A DNA stretch of 64,000 bases from Acidobacteriaceae bacterium dw_441 (GTDB taxonomy: Bacteria; Acidobacteriota; Terriglobia; Terriglobales; Acidobacteriaceae), in NCBI GenBank assembly GCA_018449715.1, contig JAAVVA010000002.1:607340-671339 (forward strand). Direction: 5' to 3'. Positions 37,710-46,757 of the stretch are shown here, in pieces (the stretch's first letter is position 1; the number at the start of each line of letters is the position of its first letter). The translations under genes were made by a program, and so were the position numbers. Under the pieces are notes generated by a model. The model made no database searches. It worked only from the letters and a program-made list of their open reading frames with translations, and was not told where the DNA came from.

Positions 37710-38099
37710 GCGAAGCCCTCCGTGCAGGAAGCGATCCTGAGACACCGACTGGCAAACACTCTGTACAGTTTTTTGGTATGGGATACAAAGACAGGGCGGG
37801 GACGGTCTGCCGTCTCATGCATCTGCCAGACGATCTCCACTGGCACCATCGGTCTGCCGTCCGGTTTCACCAAGAAGGCACCCCTCTTTCCGGTCACGCC
37901 AGTTGCATCCCCAACCTGAAGGAACAGCTTTGCAAAAAGCCTCCCTTCGCTGCGCCAAGTACCCGGCGCTCCGTCGAGACACGGATGCTATCACACCCTC
38001 CAACCGCCTCGTCAATGACTCTTTCAGCGCGACTTTCACGAAGAAGAGGCCAGCCGCTTAAGCTGATAAAAAGTAGTCTGTATCGTTCAAGGAGAAGGA
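37710..38099. other. Intergenic region between EF-G paralogue and LysR gene
   Basis: About 390 bases between divergent genes, with no gene supported. A possible minus-strand promoter for the EF-G paralogue reads TTGTAT, 17 bases, TACAGA, near 37757-37785. The LysR gene has AAGGAGAAGGA just before its ATG, and GATAA...TATCG at 38060-38085 loosely resembles the dyad in front of yeiH. Confidence 0.4.
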
Positions 38100-39023
38100 A
38101 TGGAGAACTTCCGGCTGAAGGTCTTTCGCGCTGTTGCCGATGCGATGAGTTTTCGCAAGGCGGCAGAGATCCTTCACCTGAGCCAACCCGCGGTCAGCCA
38201 ACAGATCCGCACACTGGAAGAAGAGACCGGAGCACGCCTCTTCGACCGTGCGGGCGGCGACGGGCGAGTCAGCCAGATCTCCCTGACCGAAGCAGGCCGC
38301 CTTCTGCTTGAATACGCCAACCGCTCGGCGGCAACGCTGGCCGAGGCGCAGCGCGCTCTCGCCACCCTGAACCACGAGGTCACCGGCGAGCTGAAGCTCG
38401 GAGCGTCCACAACCATCGCGCAGTATCTTCTGCCGCGCATCCTCGGCGCGTTTCTGAAGCAGTACCCGCAGGTGCGGATGTCGATGATAAGCGGGAATAC
38501 CGAGGAGATTGCAGAAGCCGTTGCGGAAGAGAAGGTTGCTCTCGGCATCCTCGAAGGCCCCTCCATGCGGCGCGACCTGAAGGCCGAGCCGATGGCTCCG
38601 GACGAGATGGTGCTGATCGTGCATCCGGAGCACGAGTGGGCACAGCGTAAGACCGCAATCTCCCCGGCGGAACTGGCCAAAGCTCACCTGCTTCTTCGCG
38701 AGCGAGGATCGGGCTCGCGCCGGGTGGTCGAACGGGCCTTGAAAGAGGCAGGCCTGCCGCTACGCTCGCTGAAGATTGCAATGGAGCTGGATTCGACTGT
38801 TGCAATCATCTCGGGGGTGGAGGCCGATCTGGGAGTCGGCTTCGTCTCGCGCTGGGCCATCGACAAGGCTCTAAGGTTGGGGACGGTTCGAGTGGTTCGC
38901 GTCTCCGGAATGCGCATCGTGCGGGAGTTCCGGTTCGTCCGGCCTGCTGGAACGGAGCTTACGGGAGCCGCCGCCGTCTTCCAACGGTTCGCCCTGGCAG
39001 CGGTGCGCCTACCTGAACAGTAA
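38100..39023 (+). CDS. LysR-family regulator (YeiE/CysB-like neighbour of yeiH)
   Basis: 307 residues, starting MENFRLKVFRAVADAMSF after a strong AAGGAGAAGGA. The N-terminal winged HTH reads KAAEILHLSQPAVSQQIRTLE; the effector domain covers about residues 90-300 (GELKLGASTTIAQYLLPRIL). In enterobacteria yeiE, a LysR gene, lies beside yeiH and has been linked to sulfite stress. The same pairing here, with an 87-base gap and a dyad in that gap, suggests it activates the downstream transporter gene. LysR proteins usually also repress themselves. The ligand is not visible in sequence; sulfite or another sulfur compound is a guess from the pairing. Confidence 0.88.
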   Translation: MENFRLKVFRAVADAMSFRKAAEILHLSQPAVSQQIRTLEEETGARLFDRAGGDGRVSQISLTEAGRLLLEYANRSAATLAEAQRALATLNHEVTGELKLGASTTIAQYLLPRILGAFLKQYPQVRMSMISGNTEEIAEAVAEEKVALGILEGPSMRRDLKAEPMAPDEMVLIVHPEHEWAQRKTAISPAELAKAHLLLRERGSGSRRVVERALKEAGLPLRSLKIAMELDSTVAIISGVEADLGVGFVSRWAIDKALRLGTVRVVRVSGMRIVREFRFVRPAGTELTGAAAVFQRFALAAVRLPEQ

Positions 39024-39033
39024 AAATAATCGC

Positions 39034-39057
39034 TGCGATAATTTATTCTTATCGGCA
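39034..39057. promoter_or_regulatory. LysR-type dyad upstream of yeiH
   Basis: TGCGATAA and TTATCGGCA flank seven AT-rich bases, giving the inverted repeat CGATAA-N7-TTATCG. It sits 11 bases after the LysR stop and about 55 bases before the yeiH start, the usual place for a LysR activation site. Confidence 0.5.
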
Positions 39058-39110
39058 ATTCAAAACTCCGTCTCGACGCCAGCCCGAAGCAGTCCGATGC
39101 TTAAGAGGCA

Positions 39111-40043
39111 ATGGTTGAGATCCTCTTCTTCGTCGGCATCATCCTCGCGGCCAGCGGCCTGATTGGCCCTCCGTTCGCGCTCGCCCTCGGGCTTACCTTC
39201 GGCCTCACGGTCCGGCATCCCTTCCACGCGGAAAGCCGACGCCTCTCGAAGTTCCTGCTGCAGGCCGCGGTCGTCTGCCTCGGCTTCGGCATGAACCTGG
39301 GCGAGGTGGTCCGGGCCGGAAGATCGGGCTTCGCTTACACGGCGCTCGGCATTACCTTTGCCCTTAGCCTCGGGGTTGCGCTGGGCAAATTGCTTGGCGT
39401 GGGCAGAACCCAGTCGCTGCTGATCAGCGTCGGCACCGCAATCTGCGGCGGCAGCGCCATCGCGGCGATGGGGCCGGTGCTCAACGCCGACGAGGAGGAG
39501 ATGGCCGTCTCCCTGGGAACGGTCTTCGTGCTGAACTCGGTCGCTCTGCTGCTGTTTCCCTTCATCGGCTGGGCGGTCCACCTCAGCCAGACGCAGTTCG
39601 GCCTGTGGGCCGCGCTGGCGATCCACGACACCAGCTCCGTCGTAGGAGCCGGAGCCAAGTACGGTCCGACGGCGCTGGCCGTGGGAACCACCGTCAAGCT
39701 GGCACGGGCTCTCTGGATCGTGCCCCTGGCCATCAGTACGGCGGCACTGCGCAAGAGCAACGCAAAGATCCAGTGGCCGTGGTTCATCCTCTGGTTCTGC
39801 GTGGCAGCGGTCGCGGCAAGCTACCTCCCGGGTTTGATTCCTGCGAGCGCGGCCTTCTTCGGCGACCTGAACAAGCTGGGCAGGGCAGGGCTAACCGTTG
39901 TCCTCTTCCTGATCGGAACAGGAATCTCAAAGAACACTCTGCGGCAGGTTGGAGTAAGACCCCTGGCACAGGGCATTCTGCTCTGGATAGTAGTAGCGAG
40001 CCTCTCCCTGTGGGCGATTCATGCAGGATGGATCGCCTTGTAA
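39111..40043 (+). CDS. yeiH: YeiH/UPF0324-family putative sulfate or sulfite exporter
   Basis: 310 residues, nearly all hydrophobic, with about nine to ten membrane helices. UPF0324 landmarks are clear: AAVVCLGFGMNLGEV, SVGTAICGGSAIAAMGPVLNA, ALAIHDTSSVVGAG, VKLARALWIVPLA and GTGISKNTLRQVG. Family members are annotated as putative sulfate exporters, but the transported species has little direct support. It follows the LysR gene on the same strand behind a dyad and ends convergent with the PHP-domain gene, where an intrinsic terminator lies. The start shown gives the family-typical N-terminus. Confidence 0.88.
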   Translation: MVEILFFVGIILAASGLIGPPFALALGLTFGLTVRHPFHAESRRLSKFLLQAAVVCLGFGMNLGEVVRAGRSGFAYTALGITFALSLGVALGKLLGVGRTQSLLISVGTAICGGSAIAAMGPVLNADEEEMAVSLGTVFVLNSVALLLFPFIGWAVHLSQTQFGLWAALAIHDTSSVVGAGAKYGPTALAVGTTVKLARALWIVPLAISTAALRKSNAKIQWPWFILWFCVAAVAASYLPGLIPASAAFFGDLNKLGRAGLTVVLFLIGTGISKNTLRQVGVRPLAQGILLWIVVASLSLWAIHAGWIAL

Positions 40044-40072
40044 TCAGGCGCAACCACCAGCAACGTTCGCAC

Positions 40073-40099
40073 AAAAAAGAAAGGGCTGTGTCCGCCCTT
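40073..40099 (-). terminator. Intrinsic terminator of the PHP-domain gene
   Basis: On the minus strand a 6-bp stem (AAGGGC/GCCCTT) with a 7-base loop is followed by TCTTTTTT (complement of 40073-40080). It lies about 55 bases past the stop at 40154. Confidence 0.75.
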
Positions 40100-40153
40100 A
40101 CAAGCGCAGACACAGCTGGAGACTAGCCGTTGCTAGTATCTTTTCGCGGCCTC

Positions 40154-41332
40154 TCAGGCCTCCTGCTTGGCGAGCGCGGCGCGCATCTTGGCCGAGTCAT
40201 CCCAGGCGAAGCGGAGGGTTCCGGAGAGGGGGGCTGCTCCCATCAGGCGCACCGCCGAAAGGATGGCGCGGATGTAGGAGGGGGCGCGATTGTCGTCGGT
40301 CTTCCACAAATCGGCCAGAGAGCGGATCTCGCCCTTCGAGTCCGGGTGGTAGACGCGCTGGTCCCAGCGCTGGCTGCCCTCGGGGAAGTGCGGGTAGTCG
40401 CGGATGGCGTCGAGCGTGGACTGCAGGATGCGGTGCTTCCAGGGCTCGGCGTACTGCGGCATGTAGAGAACGTGGCTCTGACGCTCCTGACGAACCTCGT
40501 GGACAAACTCCGTGAAGGAGGTCGCGCGGGAGAGGTTGACGTTGGCGTTCGGCTCGACGCCGTGGCGGTCACCGCCGGAGATCACAAGCTGGTTCCACTT
40601 GCTGGCCAGGTTGGCGGCTTCGCGGTTCTCCTTCCAGTCGCGCAGACCGTTCAGCTCAAGCGCGTGGATGTACTGGCCGTAGACCGCGAGGAACTCGTTG
40701 ACCAGAACATCGTGGCGCTGGCGTCCGACGCGGTAGAGATCCCAGATGGGGTGGTTGAAGATGATCAGAACCTGCGGAATCTCATGCAGCTCGGCGAAGA
40801 TCTCGCGCAGGTGGTCAGCGTGACGCTCAGCGACAGGAATCGCAGTGAACTTCTGGAGGCGGTCCATCCACTCCTGGCCAGTGGCCGAAGGAAGGTTGTG
40901 GACGCCGATGTGGAAGGCGCTCTCGTGGAACGGAACCGTCCACTCTACCGAGATGGGGATGTGGCGGGCCGAGGGCACCGAGCGCAGCAGCATGGGGGCC
41001 TTGATGTCGTCGTGGTCCGAGAGCGAGACAAGGGCCGAGAGCTGGAGCTGGTTCTCGATCTGCGAGCTTTCGAGATCGAAGGCCAGCCGCGGAGTCAGCG
41101 GCGGAGTCCAGTAACCATTGGCATAGTCCGGTTTGAGGCCCGACGAGCTCTTGCAGCGGTCCTCAGCCCAAAGCATGAACTTGTGGGCGAACTTCCACTC
41201 CCGGGAGAACTCGGCGATAAAGTCCAGGGTTTCCTTGGACTGATTGGTGTGGCTGTGCAGGGACACCCCAGTGGTAAAGCCGCCCGCGGCTTTGGGTTCA
41301 CGCCACAGATACGAGATGGTGGACTGGCTCAT
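40154..41332 (-). CDS. PHP-domain-like metal-dependent hydrolase, function unknown
   Basis: 392 residues from an ATG with GGGAGG 5 bases upstream. The metal-ligand motifs of the PHP fold appear in order: SLHSHTNQS near residue 24, SLSDHDDI near 104, FNHPIWD near 200 and SGGDRHG near 255. No DNA polymerase, nuclease or other partner domain is attached. PHP proteins include phosphatases such as histidinol phosphatase and phosphoesterases with two or three metals; the specific substrate cannot be told. It is cytoplasmic (no signal peptide), ends at a strong terminator convergent with yeiH, and looks monocistronic. Confidence 0.7.
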   Translation of the reverse strand: MSQSTISYLWREPKAAGGFTTGVSLHSHTNQSKETLDFIAEFSREWKFAHKFMLWAEDRCKSSSGLKPDYANGYWTPPLTPRLAFDLESSQIENQLQLSALVSLSDHDDIKAPMLLRSVPSARHIPISVEWTVPFHESAFHIGVHNLPSATGQEWMDRLQKFTAIPVAERHADHLREIFAELHEIPQVLIIFNHPIWDLYRVGRQRHDVLVNEFLAVYGQYIHALELNGLRDWKENREAANLASKWNQLVISGGDRHGVEPNANVNLSRATSFTEFVHEVRQERQSHVLYMPQYAEPWKHRILQSTLDAIRDYPHFPEGSQRWDQRVYHPDSKGEIRSLADLWKTDDNRAPSYIRAILSAVRLMGAAPLSGTLRFAWDDSAKMRAALAKQEA

Positions 41333-41589
41333 TGGCCCTCCCGACGATTCTTCCTACTCGGAGGCAGTATGAATCTCTCGTGTGAAGATGCGATGACTGC
41401 ACAGAGAATGAGGCTTGAATATCTGTAACCAGTGGAATCAGAGTTGGTTACAGGGAGTGAATCTCCAGATTCCCCTCGCATTTTTTCGTCAGGACGGGCA
41501 ACAAAGAGCTTTCGCGCCGCCTTCGCCTCAAGCGAGGAGAGCACCAGGGCTCAATCCTCGCGGGCAAAGGCAGTTGATTCATTTTCAAA

Positions 41590-42594
41590 TCAACGGGTTG
41601 AAGCAATATCCGGGCCAAGAATATCCTGAGCCGTCGGCGCCGGATCGGGCGAGACGCTGTCATCGCCGATGGCGCGGCTGGCCCGTTCGCGCGCGGTGCG
41701 CTCCCAGGTCGAATCCAGATGGTTCGTGGTCAGCTCGTTCTTGAGAATCTCGAAGGCCTCTTCCGGAGTGTCGGCGAAATGGAAGAGAGCAAGGTCGGCA
41801 GGAGCGATGGCTCCCTTTTCCGCCAGCACATCGAGGTTCATCACGCTTTTCCAGTAGGACGTGCCGTAGATGACGACGGAGATCTTCTTGGCCAGTTTGT
41901 GGGTCTGGGCAAGGGTTAAGATCTCGAACATCTCATCGAGTGTCCCGAAGCCTCCGGGGAAGATCACCAAGGCCTTCGCGAGGTAGACCAGCCAGTACTT
42001 CCTCATGAAGAAGTAGTGAAAATCGAAGTTGAGCGAAGGGGTGATGTAGGGGTTCGGCTGCTGCTCGAAGGGCAACTTAATATTGAGGCCGATGGTTTTA
42101 GCTCCCGCCTCGTATGCCCCGCGGTTGGCGGCCTCCATGATGCCGGGGCCTCCGCCGGAGGTGACGACGAAGCGGTGGCGCGGTCCGGGCAGCCCCTTGG
42201 CCCAGTTTGCAAGCATGTTGGCCAGCGTGCGGGCGTCTTCGTAGTAGGCCGCCATCTCGATAGCAGCCCCGGCAAGACGCAGACGCGCACCGGAGGCCCG
42301 GCCATGCTCAACCTCTTCGAGCGAGGCTGGCTGCTGTGCCGCGCGCTCGCGGGAGCCAGTATTGGCCAGAAGCTCAAAGTTGGCGGCAGCGACATCAAGT
42401 GCGCGAAAACGTGCCGATCCGAAGAAGACGATGGTGTCCTGAATACGCTCGCGGCGAAAGCGCGAAAGCGGTTCCTGATACTCGGCCATGATGCGCAGGA
42501 TGCGGGCATCTGGAGAATCCATGAAGTCGGGGTTCTCGTAGGCGAGCGGTGCATTTTCGAGAGCTTCTGGGGTCGGAATGAATTCGTCTGCCAC
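41590..42594 (-). CDS. LOG-family nucleotide phosphoribohydrolase-like protein
   Basis: 334 residues. The Rossmann-like core carries TSGGGPGIMEAANRGA near residue 145 and the family signature FPGGFGTLDEMFE near 214. LOG-family enzymes cleave nucleoside 5'-monophosphates to base and ribose phosphate, and are often misannotated as lysine decarboxylases. This one has about 60 extra N-terminal residues and a 50-residue tail, longer than the short LOG type and nearer the long bacterial type. It starts 32 bases after the small membrane protein gene and is probably co-transcribed with it. Preferred base unknown. Confidence 0.85.
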   Translation of the reverse strand: MADEFIPTPEALENAPLAYENPDFMDSPDARILRIMAEYQEPLSRFRRERIQDTIVFFGSARFRALDVAAANFELLANTGSRERAAQQPASLEEVEHGRASGARLRLAGAAIEMAAYYEDARTLANMLANWAKGLPGPRHRFVVTSGGGPGIMEAANRGAYEAGAKTIGLNIKLPFEQQPNPYITPSLNFDFHYFFMRKYWLVYLAKALVIFPGGFGTLDEMFEILTLAQTHKLAKKISVVIYGTSYWKSVMNLDVLAEKGAIAPADLALFHFADTPEEAFEILKNELTTNHLDSTWERTARERASRAIGDDSVSPDPAPTAQDILGPDIASTR

Positions 42595-42626
42595 GGTTCG
42601 TCGTTTCCTCAGTCAGGAGTGAAAGG

Positions 42627-42965
42627 TCAGCCGCGATAGTCGCGGTAGTGTACAGCCTCTGAGATGCCGATCCAGATATCGAGCAGCCCCAACCCGGAGA
42701 TGATACCCCGCACCGCACCGTGGTGCAGGACAGAGCCAAGCGCCGGATGCGACTGAAAGAAAAGGTTGTTGTCCCACATCCGCGTCGACCACGGCAACAC
42801 CAGCACCAGCACCCCCAGGTAGACGCAGAACAGCACAAGCACAAGAAGAGAGAGCCGTTGCAGCCATACAGGAGCGGCTGCGCGTCTGGTTTCAGAAGGG
42901 CCGCTGGGAGGCGGAGGCAGCACGGTGGGTTCGTGGTCCGGAAATAGTTGGGACTGACGTGGCAT
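42627..42965 (-). CDS. Small membrane protein, function unknown
   Basis: 112 residues from the ATG at 42965, with AGGAGAG about 5 bases upstream; a TTG one codon earlier is not needed. A proline-rich cytoplasmic head (VLPPPPSGPSE) leads to one long helix (LSLLVLVLFCVYLGVLVLVLP) and a weaker hydrophobic stretch (AVRGIISGLGLLDIWIGI). The family is not recognised. The good ribosome site and the short gap to the LOG-family gene argue that it is real. Confidence 0.65.
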   Translation of the reverse strand: MPRQSQLFPDHEPTVLPPPPSGPSETRRAAAPVWLQRLSLLVLVLFCVYLGVLVLVLPWSTRMWDNNLFFQSHPALGSVLHHGAVRGIISGLGLLDIWIGISEAVHYRDYRG

Positions 42966-43066
42966 CAAGCTCTCCTCTGACAGTAGCAGAGCGGCTCCGC
43001 CGTTGTCTCTTCCTCAACTCTCCAAGGGAGCCTTCTCCCCCATCCCAAATGCAAAAATTCCTCCCG

Positions 43067-43107
43067 AAAATAAAAAAGAGGAGCCGCGAGTTTGCCTCGC
43101 GACTCCT
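43067..43107 (-). terminator. Intrinsic terminator of the TIGR03118 gene
   Basis: On the minus strand a 12-bp stem with one mismatch (arms 43079-43090 and 43096-43107) and a GCAAA loop is followed by CTTTTTTATTTT. It ends about 70 bases past the stop at 43136. Confidence 0.8.
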
Positions 43108-43135
43108 TGCTGGAGAAAGTGCCACAGGAAGAAAG

Positions 43136-44359
43136 CTACTGAGCGTTACCCTGAATCAGCTCAGTGGAGACAGGCTTCAGGTATCCGAAGAGACCGCCGG
43201 TGCCGTGGTCAGGCCCGGCGGTGAAGTAAAGCTCGCCAGCGGGAGCGCCGGTGGTGTCATAGCTTCCGGCTGCGGCGCTGTTGGCTGGACTGATGGCCCA
43301 GATGCCATTGATCGCCAGTGGCTTGCCGCTGGCATCCTGCAACAGGCCGTCGAATTTTCCCGTCGTCAGGTCGTAGGCCGCGATGTAACCGCTGGACTCC
43401 GAGGTTCCACCACCCGCAAACTGCGCGACAAGAAGGTCGTGGCTGAAGTGTCCGAAGTCGAGCGGAGCCAGGGCCACCCCCCAGGGAGCGTTCAGCCAGT
43501 CGCCATGCTCAAGACGGCTCAGCAGCTTGCCCTTGGCGGAGAACACATCCACATAGCCCAAACCGGGCCCGTCGCTCTCGAACTGCTGGCCCGGAAGGTG
43601 CAGGGCGTAGGTGACGACAATGTTGCCACCGATGGCCTGCACGTTGAAAGGAACAAAGAAGCGCGGAAGCCGCTCATCCGTAAAGGGCTTGTCATCCCCT
43701 CCGAAGAAACGGTCATCGCCGAAGTAGCGGTCGAAGGGACCGCGATGGTCGTCGTCCTTGAGCTTGACGGGGTGAAAGGCATTATCGAAGACATCGACCC
43801 TCCCCTTGCCGAAGTTGGCGGCGTAAAGGTAGCGTTTGCCGTCAATCTCGGCAACAGTCAGCCCCGTGTAGCTGGAGCCGTCCTTTGTGCGGAAGACGGT
43901 CACGGCATTGGTCGAGGGTCCGGCAGCGCCCGGTGTAGCCGCGACGGTCGAGTTCCACCCCGCGATGGTTCCGTCAATCGTCGAGAAGAGAAAGGTGGAG
44001 GGCTTCCCCGCAGCCAGCAGGAAGTCGGTCGGGTTGCCGTTGGCAATTGTTCCCGTGGGAGTGCCCGTGGGAAACGTCGGGCTATTGGGGTCGGACTTTG
44101 GAACAGTAACGACAAGAGCCTGTTTGGCTCCCGCACCGTTATAGAGAGTGCTCAGGCCGGTTCCCGCATCGGAGACCCACCACGGGCTGCTTGAGCTGCG
44201 CGAAAGGCCCCAGGGATTGATGAGCTGCGGATCGGTGACAGGAGCGACTCCGGAGACATTCGCCACCAGGTTGACCTGCGTGTAATGTTGCGCAAAGGCA
44301 ATGCCCGGAAGCAGCGAGACAGACGCGGCCAGGGCAATCAGGTTCGAAAGGCCTTTCAT
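43136..44359 (-). CDS. TIGR03118-family secreted beta-propeller protein
   Basis: 407 residues with a signal peptide (LAASVSLLPGIAFAQ). The mature part starts YTQVNLVANVSGVAPVTDP and contains NPWGLSRSSSSPWWVSDAGTG, AANFGKGRVDVFD and APWGVALAPLDFG. These are the recurring blocks of TIGR03118, a family of exported propeller-like proteins of unknown function. An Asp/Phe-rich insertion (about residues 205-235, RYFGDDRFFGGDDK) is unusual and may bind cations. The gene is alone between a terminator and the divergent ABC-F gene. Confidence 0.82.
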   Translation of the reverse strand: MKGLSNLIALAASVSLLPGIAFAQHYTQVNLVANVSGVAPVTDPQLINPWGLSRSSSSPWWVSDAGTGLSTLYNGAGAKQALVVTVPKSDPNSPTFPTGTPTGTIANGNPTDFLLAAGKPSTFLFSTIDGTIAGWNSTVAATPGAAGPSTNAVTVFRTKDGSSYTGLTVAEIDGKRYLYAANFGKGRVDVFDNAFHPVKLKDDDHRGPFDRYFGDDRFFGGDDKPFTDERLPRFFVPFNVQAIGGNIVVTYALHLPGQQFESDGPGLGYVDVFSAKGKLLSRLEHGDWLNAPWGVALAPLDFGHFSHDLLVAQFAGGGTSESSGYIAAYDLTTGKFDGLLQDASGKPLAINGIWAISPANSAAAGSYDTTGAPAGELYFTAGPDHGTGGLFGYLKPVSTELIQGNAQ

Positions 44360-44573
44360 AGAAGCTCCTTGAAACGGATGCCCCCGCGGACCCGACAGAG
44401 GCGCTCCACCGTAGCCCGGTATCTGGTAGAGGCAGGGCGCAACAGCAGGCGGGGAGAAGCTGCCATTGAATCCTCGGCAAGATTAGGTTCGCGGCCAGGG
44501 GGCTGGTGTCATCGGCGTGTCATCCCTTCGTCAAAAAAGGAATACACGCGGCGGGATGCGAAAATAGAAGTAC

Positions 44574-46544
44574 ATGCTGCAACTGATCCAGGCTGGCAAA
44601 CGCTTCGGCCAAAAACTGCTCTACGAAGACATCAACTGGCTGATTACTCCCAACGAGCGCACCGGCCTCGTCGGAGGCAATGGCACGGGCAAGTCAACGC
44701 TGCTGAAGTGTATCGGCGGCATCGAGTCGCTGGACTACGGCGAGATCACCCGCGTCAAGGGAACGACCATCGGCTATCTTCCGCAGGACGGCCTGGCGAT
44801 GCGCGGCAAGACGGTCTTCGAGGAGTGCCTCTCGGTCTTCGATCATCTCCACGCGCTCGAGCGCGAGTCGCTGGAGCTGATGACGACGATGAGCGAGAAG
44901 GATCCGAAGTCGAAGGAGTACCAAGCCGCAGCCGACCGCTACTCCGAGATCGCCGACCAGCTGCATGTGCATGACATCTATACCCTCGACTCCCAGGTGG
45001 GCGCGGTGCTCGGCGGCCTCGGCTTCAGCAAGGAAGACTGGGACCGCAAGACGGAGGAGTTCTCCGGCGGCTGGCAGATGCGCATCGCGCTGGCCAAGCT
45101 GCTGTTGCAGAAGCCCTCGCTGCTGCTGCTCGACGAGCCGACGAACCATCTCGACATCGAGAGCCGCAACTGGCTCGAAGGCTACCTGCACGACTACCCG
45201 AACGCCTTCATCCTGATCTCGCACGACCGCTACTTCCTCGACGTGACCGTGAACAAGATCATCGAGCTGTGGAACAAGCGCATGCACGTCTACCACGGCA
45301 ACTACGAGAAGTTCGTCACCCAGAAGGACGAGCGTCGCACGCAGCTGATGAACTCGTACAAGAACCAGCGCGAGCGCATCGAAGCGCTGGAGGCCTTCAT
45401 CAACCGCTTCCGCTACCAGGCGACCAAGGCCAAGCAGGTGCAGTCGCGCATCAAGGAGCTGGAAAAGATCGAGCGCATCGAGGTCCCGGAGGAAGAGGCG
45501 ACGATCCACTTCACCATCCCGCAGCCTCCGGCCTCGGGCCGCACGGTCATCGAGGTGCAGAACCTGACGAAGGTTTATCCGACACCCGACGGCGGCCAGA
45601 AGACCATCCTCGAAAACGTCAGCTTCAACATCGAGCGCGGCGACCGTATTGCCCTGGTGGGAGCCAACGGCGCAGGCAAATCGACCCTCATCCGCATGTT
45701 AAGCGAGCAGGAGTCCCCGACCTCGGGCGTCATCCGCTACGGCCACAACGCCATCGTGGACTTCTTCGCGCAGGACCAGTACAAGGTGCTCGACCCCAAC
45801 GCCGAGATGCTCGACGACATCGCAGCCGCCTCGCCAAAGGTTCCCGTGGTGGAACTGCGAAGCCTGCTCGGCTGCTTCATGTTCTCGGGCGATGACGTCT
45901 TCAAGAAGCTCGGCGTGCTCTCCGGTGGAGAGCGCAACCGCTACGCGATGGCGAAGATGCTGGTCTCCCCCAGCAACATGCTGCTGCTGGACGAGCCGAC
46001 GAACCACCTCGACCTGCGCGCCAAGGATGTTCTGCTGGATGCGATCCGCAACTTCACCGGCACGGTGCTGTTCGTCTCGCACGACCGCTACTTCATTGAC
46101 GGTCTAGCCACACGCGTCTTCGAGGTGGAGGAGCGCCGCGTCCACATCTACCCCGGCAACTATGAGGATTACCTCTGGCGCAAGCAGGGCGGACCCGAGA
46201 AGGTGAAGGAGTCGCTGAGCGAAGGTCTGAAGGTGAGCATCCCTGTTCCCGCTCCCGTCGTTGCGCCCGAGCCGGTGGTCGAGGCCACTTCTGCATCTGC
46301 TCCCGTGAAGCGGCTGAACCCGATCAAGCTGAAGCAGATGGAAGACCGCCTTAAGTTCGCCGAAGAGGAGATTCCGCGACTCGAAGAGAAGATCGCCACC
46401 GCAGAAGAACGCCTGGGGAACTTCGTCTCGGCGGAGCAGTCACAAAAGGACGCCACAGAGCTGGAGCGTCTGCGCGGCGAGCGCACTACTCTGCTTGCCG
46501 AGTGGGAAGAGCTGGCGATGGCTCTGGAGGAGCAACGAGCGTAA
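44574..46544 (+). CDS. ABC-F family ribosome-associated ATPase (Uup/EttA type)
   Basis: 656 residues with no membrane helices. Two full ATPase domains are present: Walker A GGNGTGKST (34-42) and GANGAGKST, signatures FSGGWQMRIALA and LSGGERNRYAMA, Walker B LLLLDEPTNHLD and MLLLDEPTNHLD. Between them is the P-site-tRNA-interaction linker (about 240-320). The C-terminal 80 residues form a coiled coil (KLKQMEDRLKFAEEEIPRLEE), preceded by a Pro/Val-rich spacer. The coiled coil and order fit Uup-like members that act on ribosomes or nucleic acid. All ATPase motifs look functional. Divergent from the TIGR03118 gene. Confidence 0.92.
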   Translation: MLQLIQAGKRFGQKLLYEDINWLITPNERTGLVGGNGTGKSTLLKCIGGIESLDYGEITRVKGTTIGYLPQDGLAMRGKTVFEECLSVFDHLHALERESLELMTTMSEKDPKSKEYQAAADRYSEIADQLHVHDIYTLDSQVGAVLGGLGFSKEDWDRKTEEFSGGWQMRIALAKLLLQKPSLLLLDEPTNHLDIESRNWLEGYLHDYPNAFILISHDRYFLDVTVNKIIELWNKRMHVYHGNYEKFVTQKDERRTQLMNSYKNQRERIEALEAFINRFRYQATKAKQVQSRIKELEKIERIEVPEEEATIHFTIPQPPASGRTVIEVQNLTKVYPTPDGGQKTILENVSFNIERGDRIALVGANGAGKSTLIRMLSEQESPTSGVIRYGHNAIVDFFAQDQYKVLDPNAEMLDDIAAASPKVPVVELRSLLGCFMFSGDDVFKKLGVLSGGERNRYAMAKMLVSPSNMLLLDEPTNHLDLRAKDVLLDAIRNFTGTVLFVSHDRYFIDGLATRVFEVEERRVHIYPGNYEDYLWRKQGGPEKVKESLSEGLKVSIPVPAPVVAPEPVVEATSASAPVKRLNPIKLKQMEDRLKFAEEEIPRLEEKIATAEERLGNFVSAEQSQKDATELERLRGERTTLLAEWEELAMALEEQRA

Positions 46545-46757
46545 GAGCCCCGTGTGCCGACTAGCAACTTGATGCGGCAGAAGTCCTCCGAACAAAGTCC
46601 ATTCAAACCGTTACCGATAAAGTCTTTGTCCCAAAGAAAAGAGCCGCTCGCTCAAGCCTGACGGATACTTTTTCCTGCCCTTCCAGTCCGTCCATTAGCG
46701 AAAAACGTACGGTCGCACAAATATGTAAATTGCATAATGCGCAAGGTATGTTGCGTC

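Noticed and set aside
37778..38311. 177-residue frame upstream of the LysR gene
   Set aside because: It overlaps the 5' end of the LysR gene out of frame, has no ribosome site, and shows no domain.
40130..41428. 432-residue frame on the + strand
   Set aside because: It is antisense to the PHP-domain gene, which has a strong ribosome site and ordered metal motifs.
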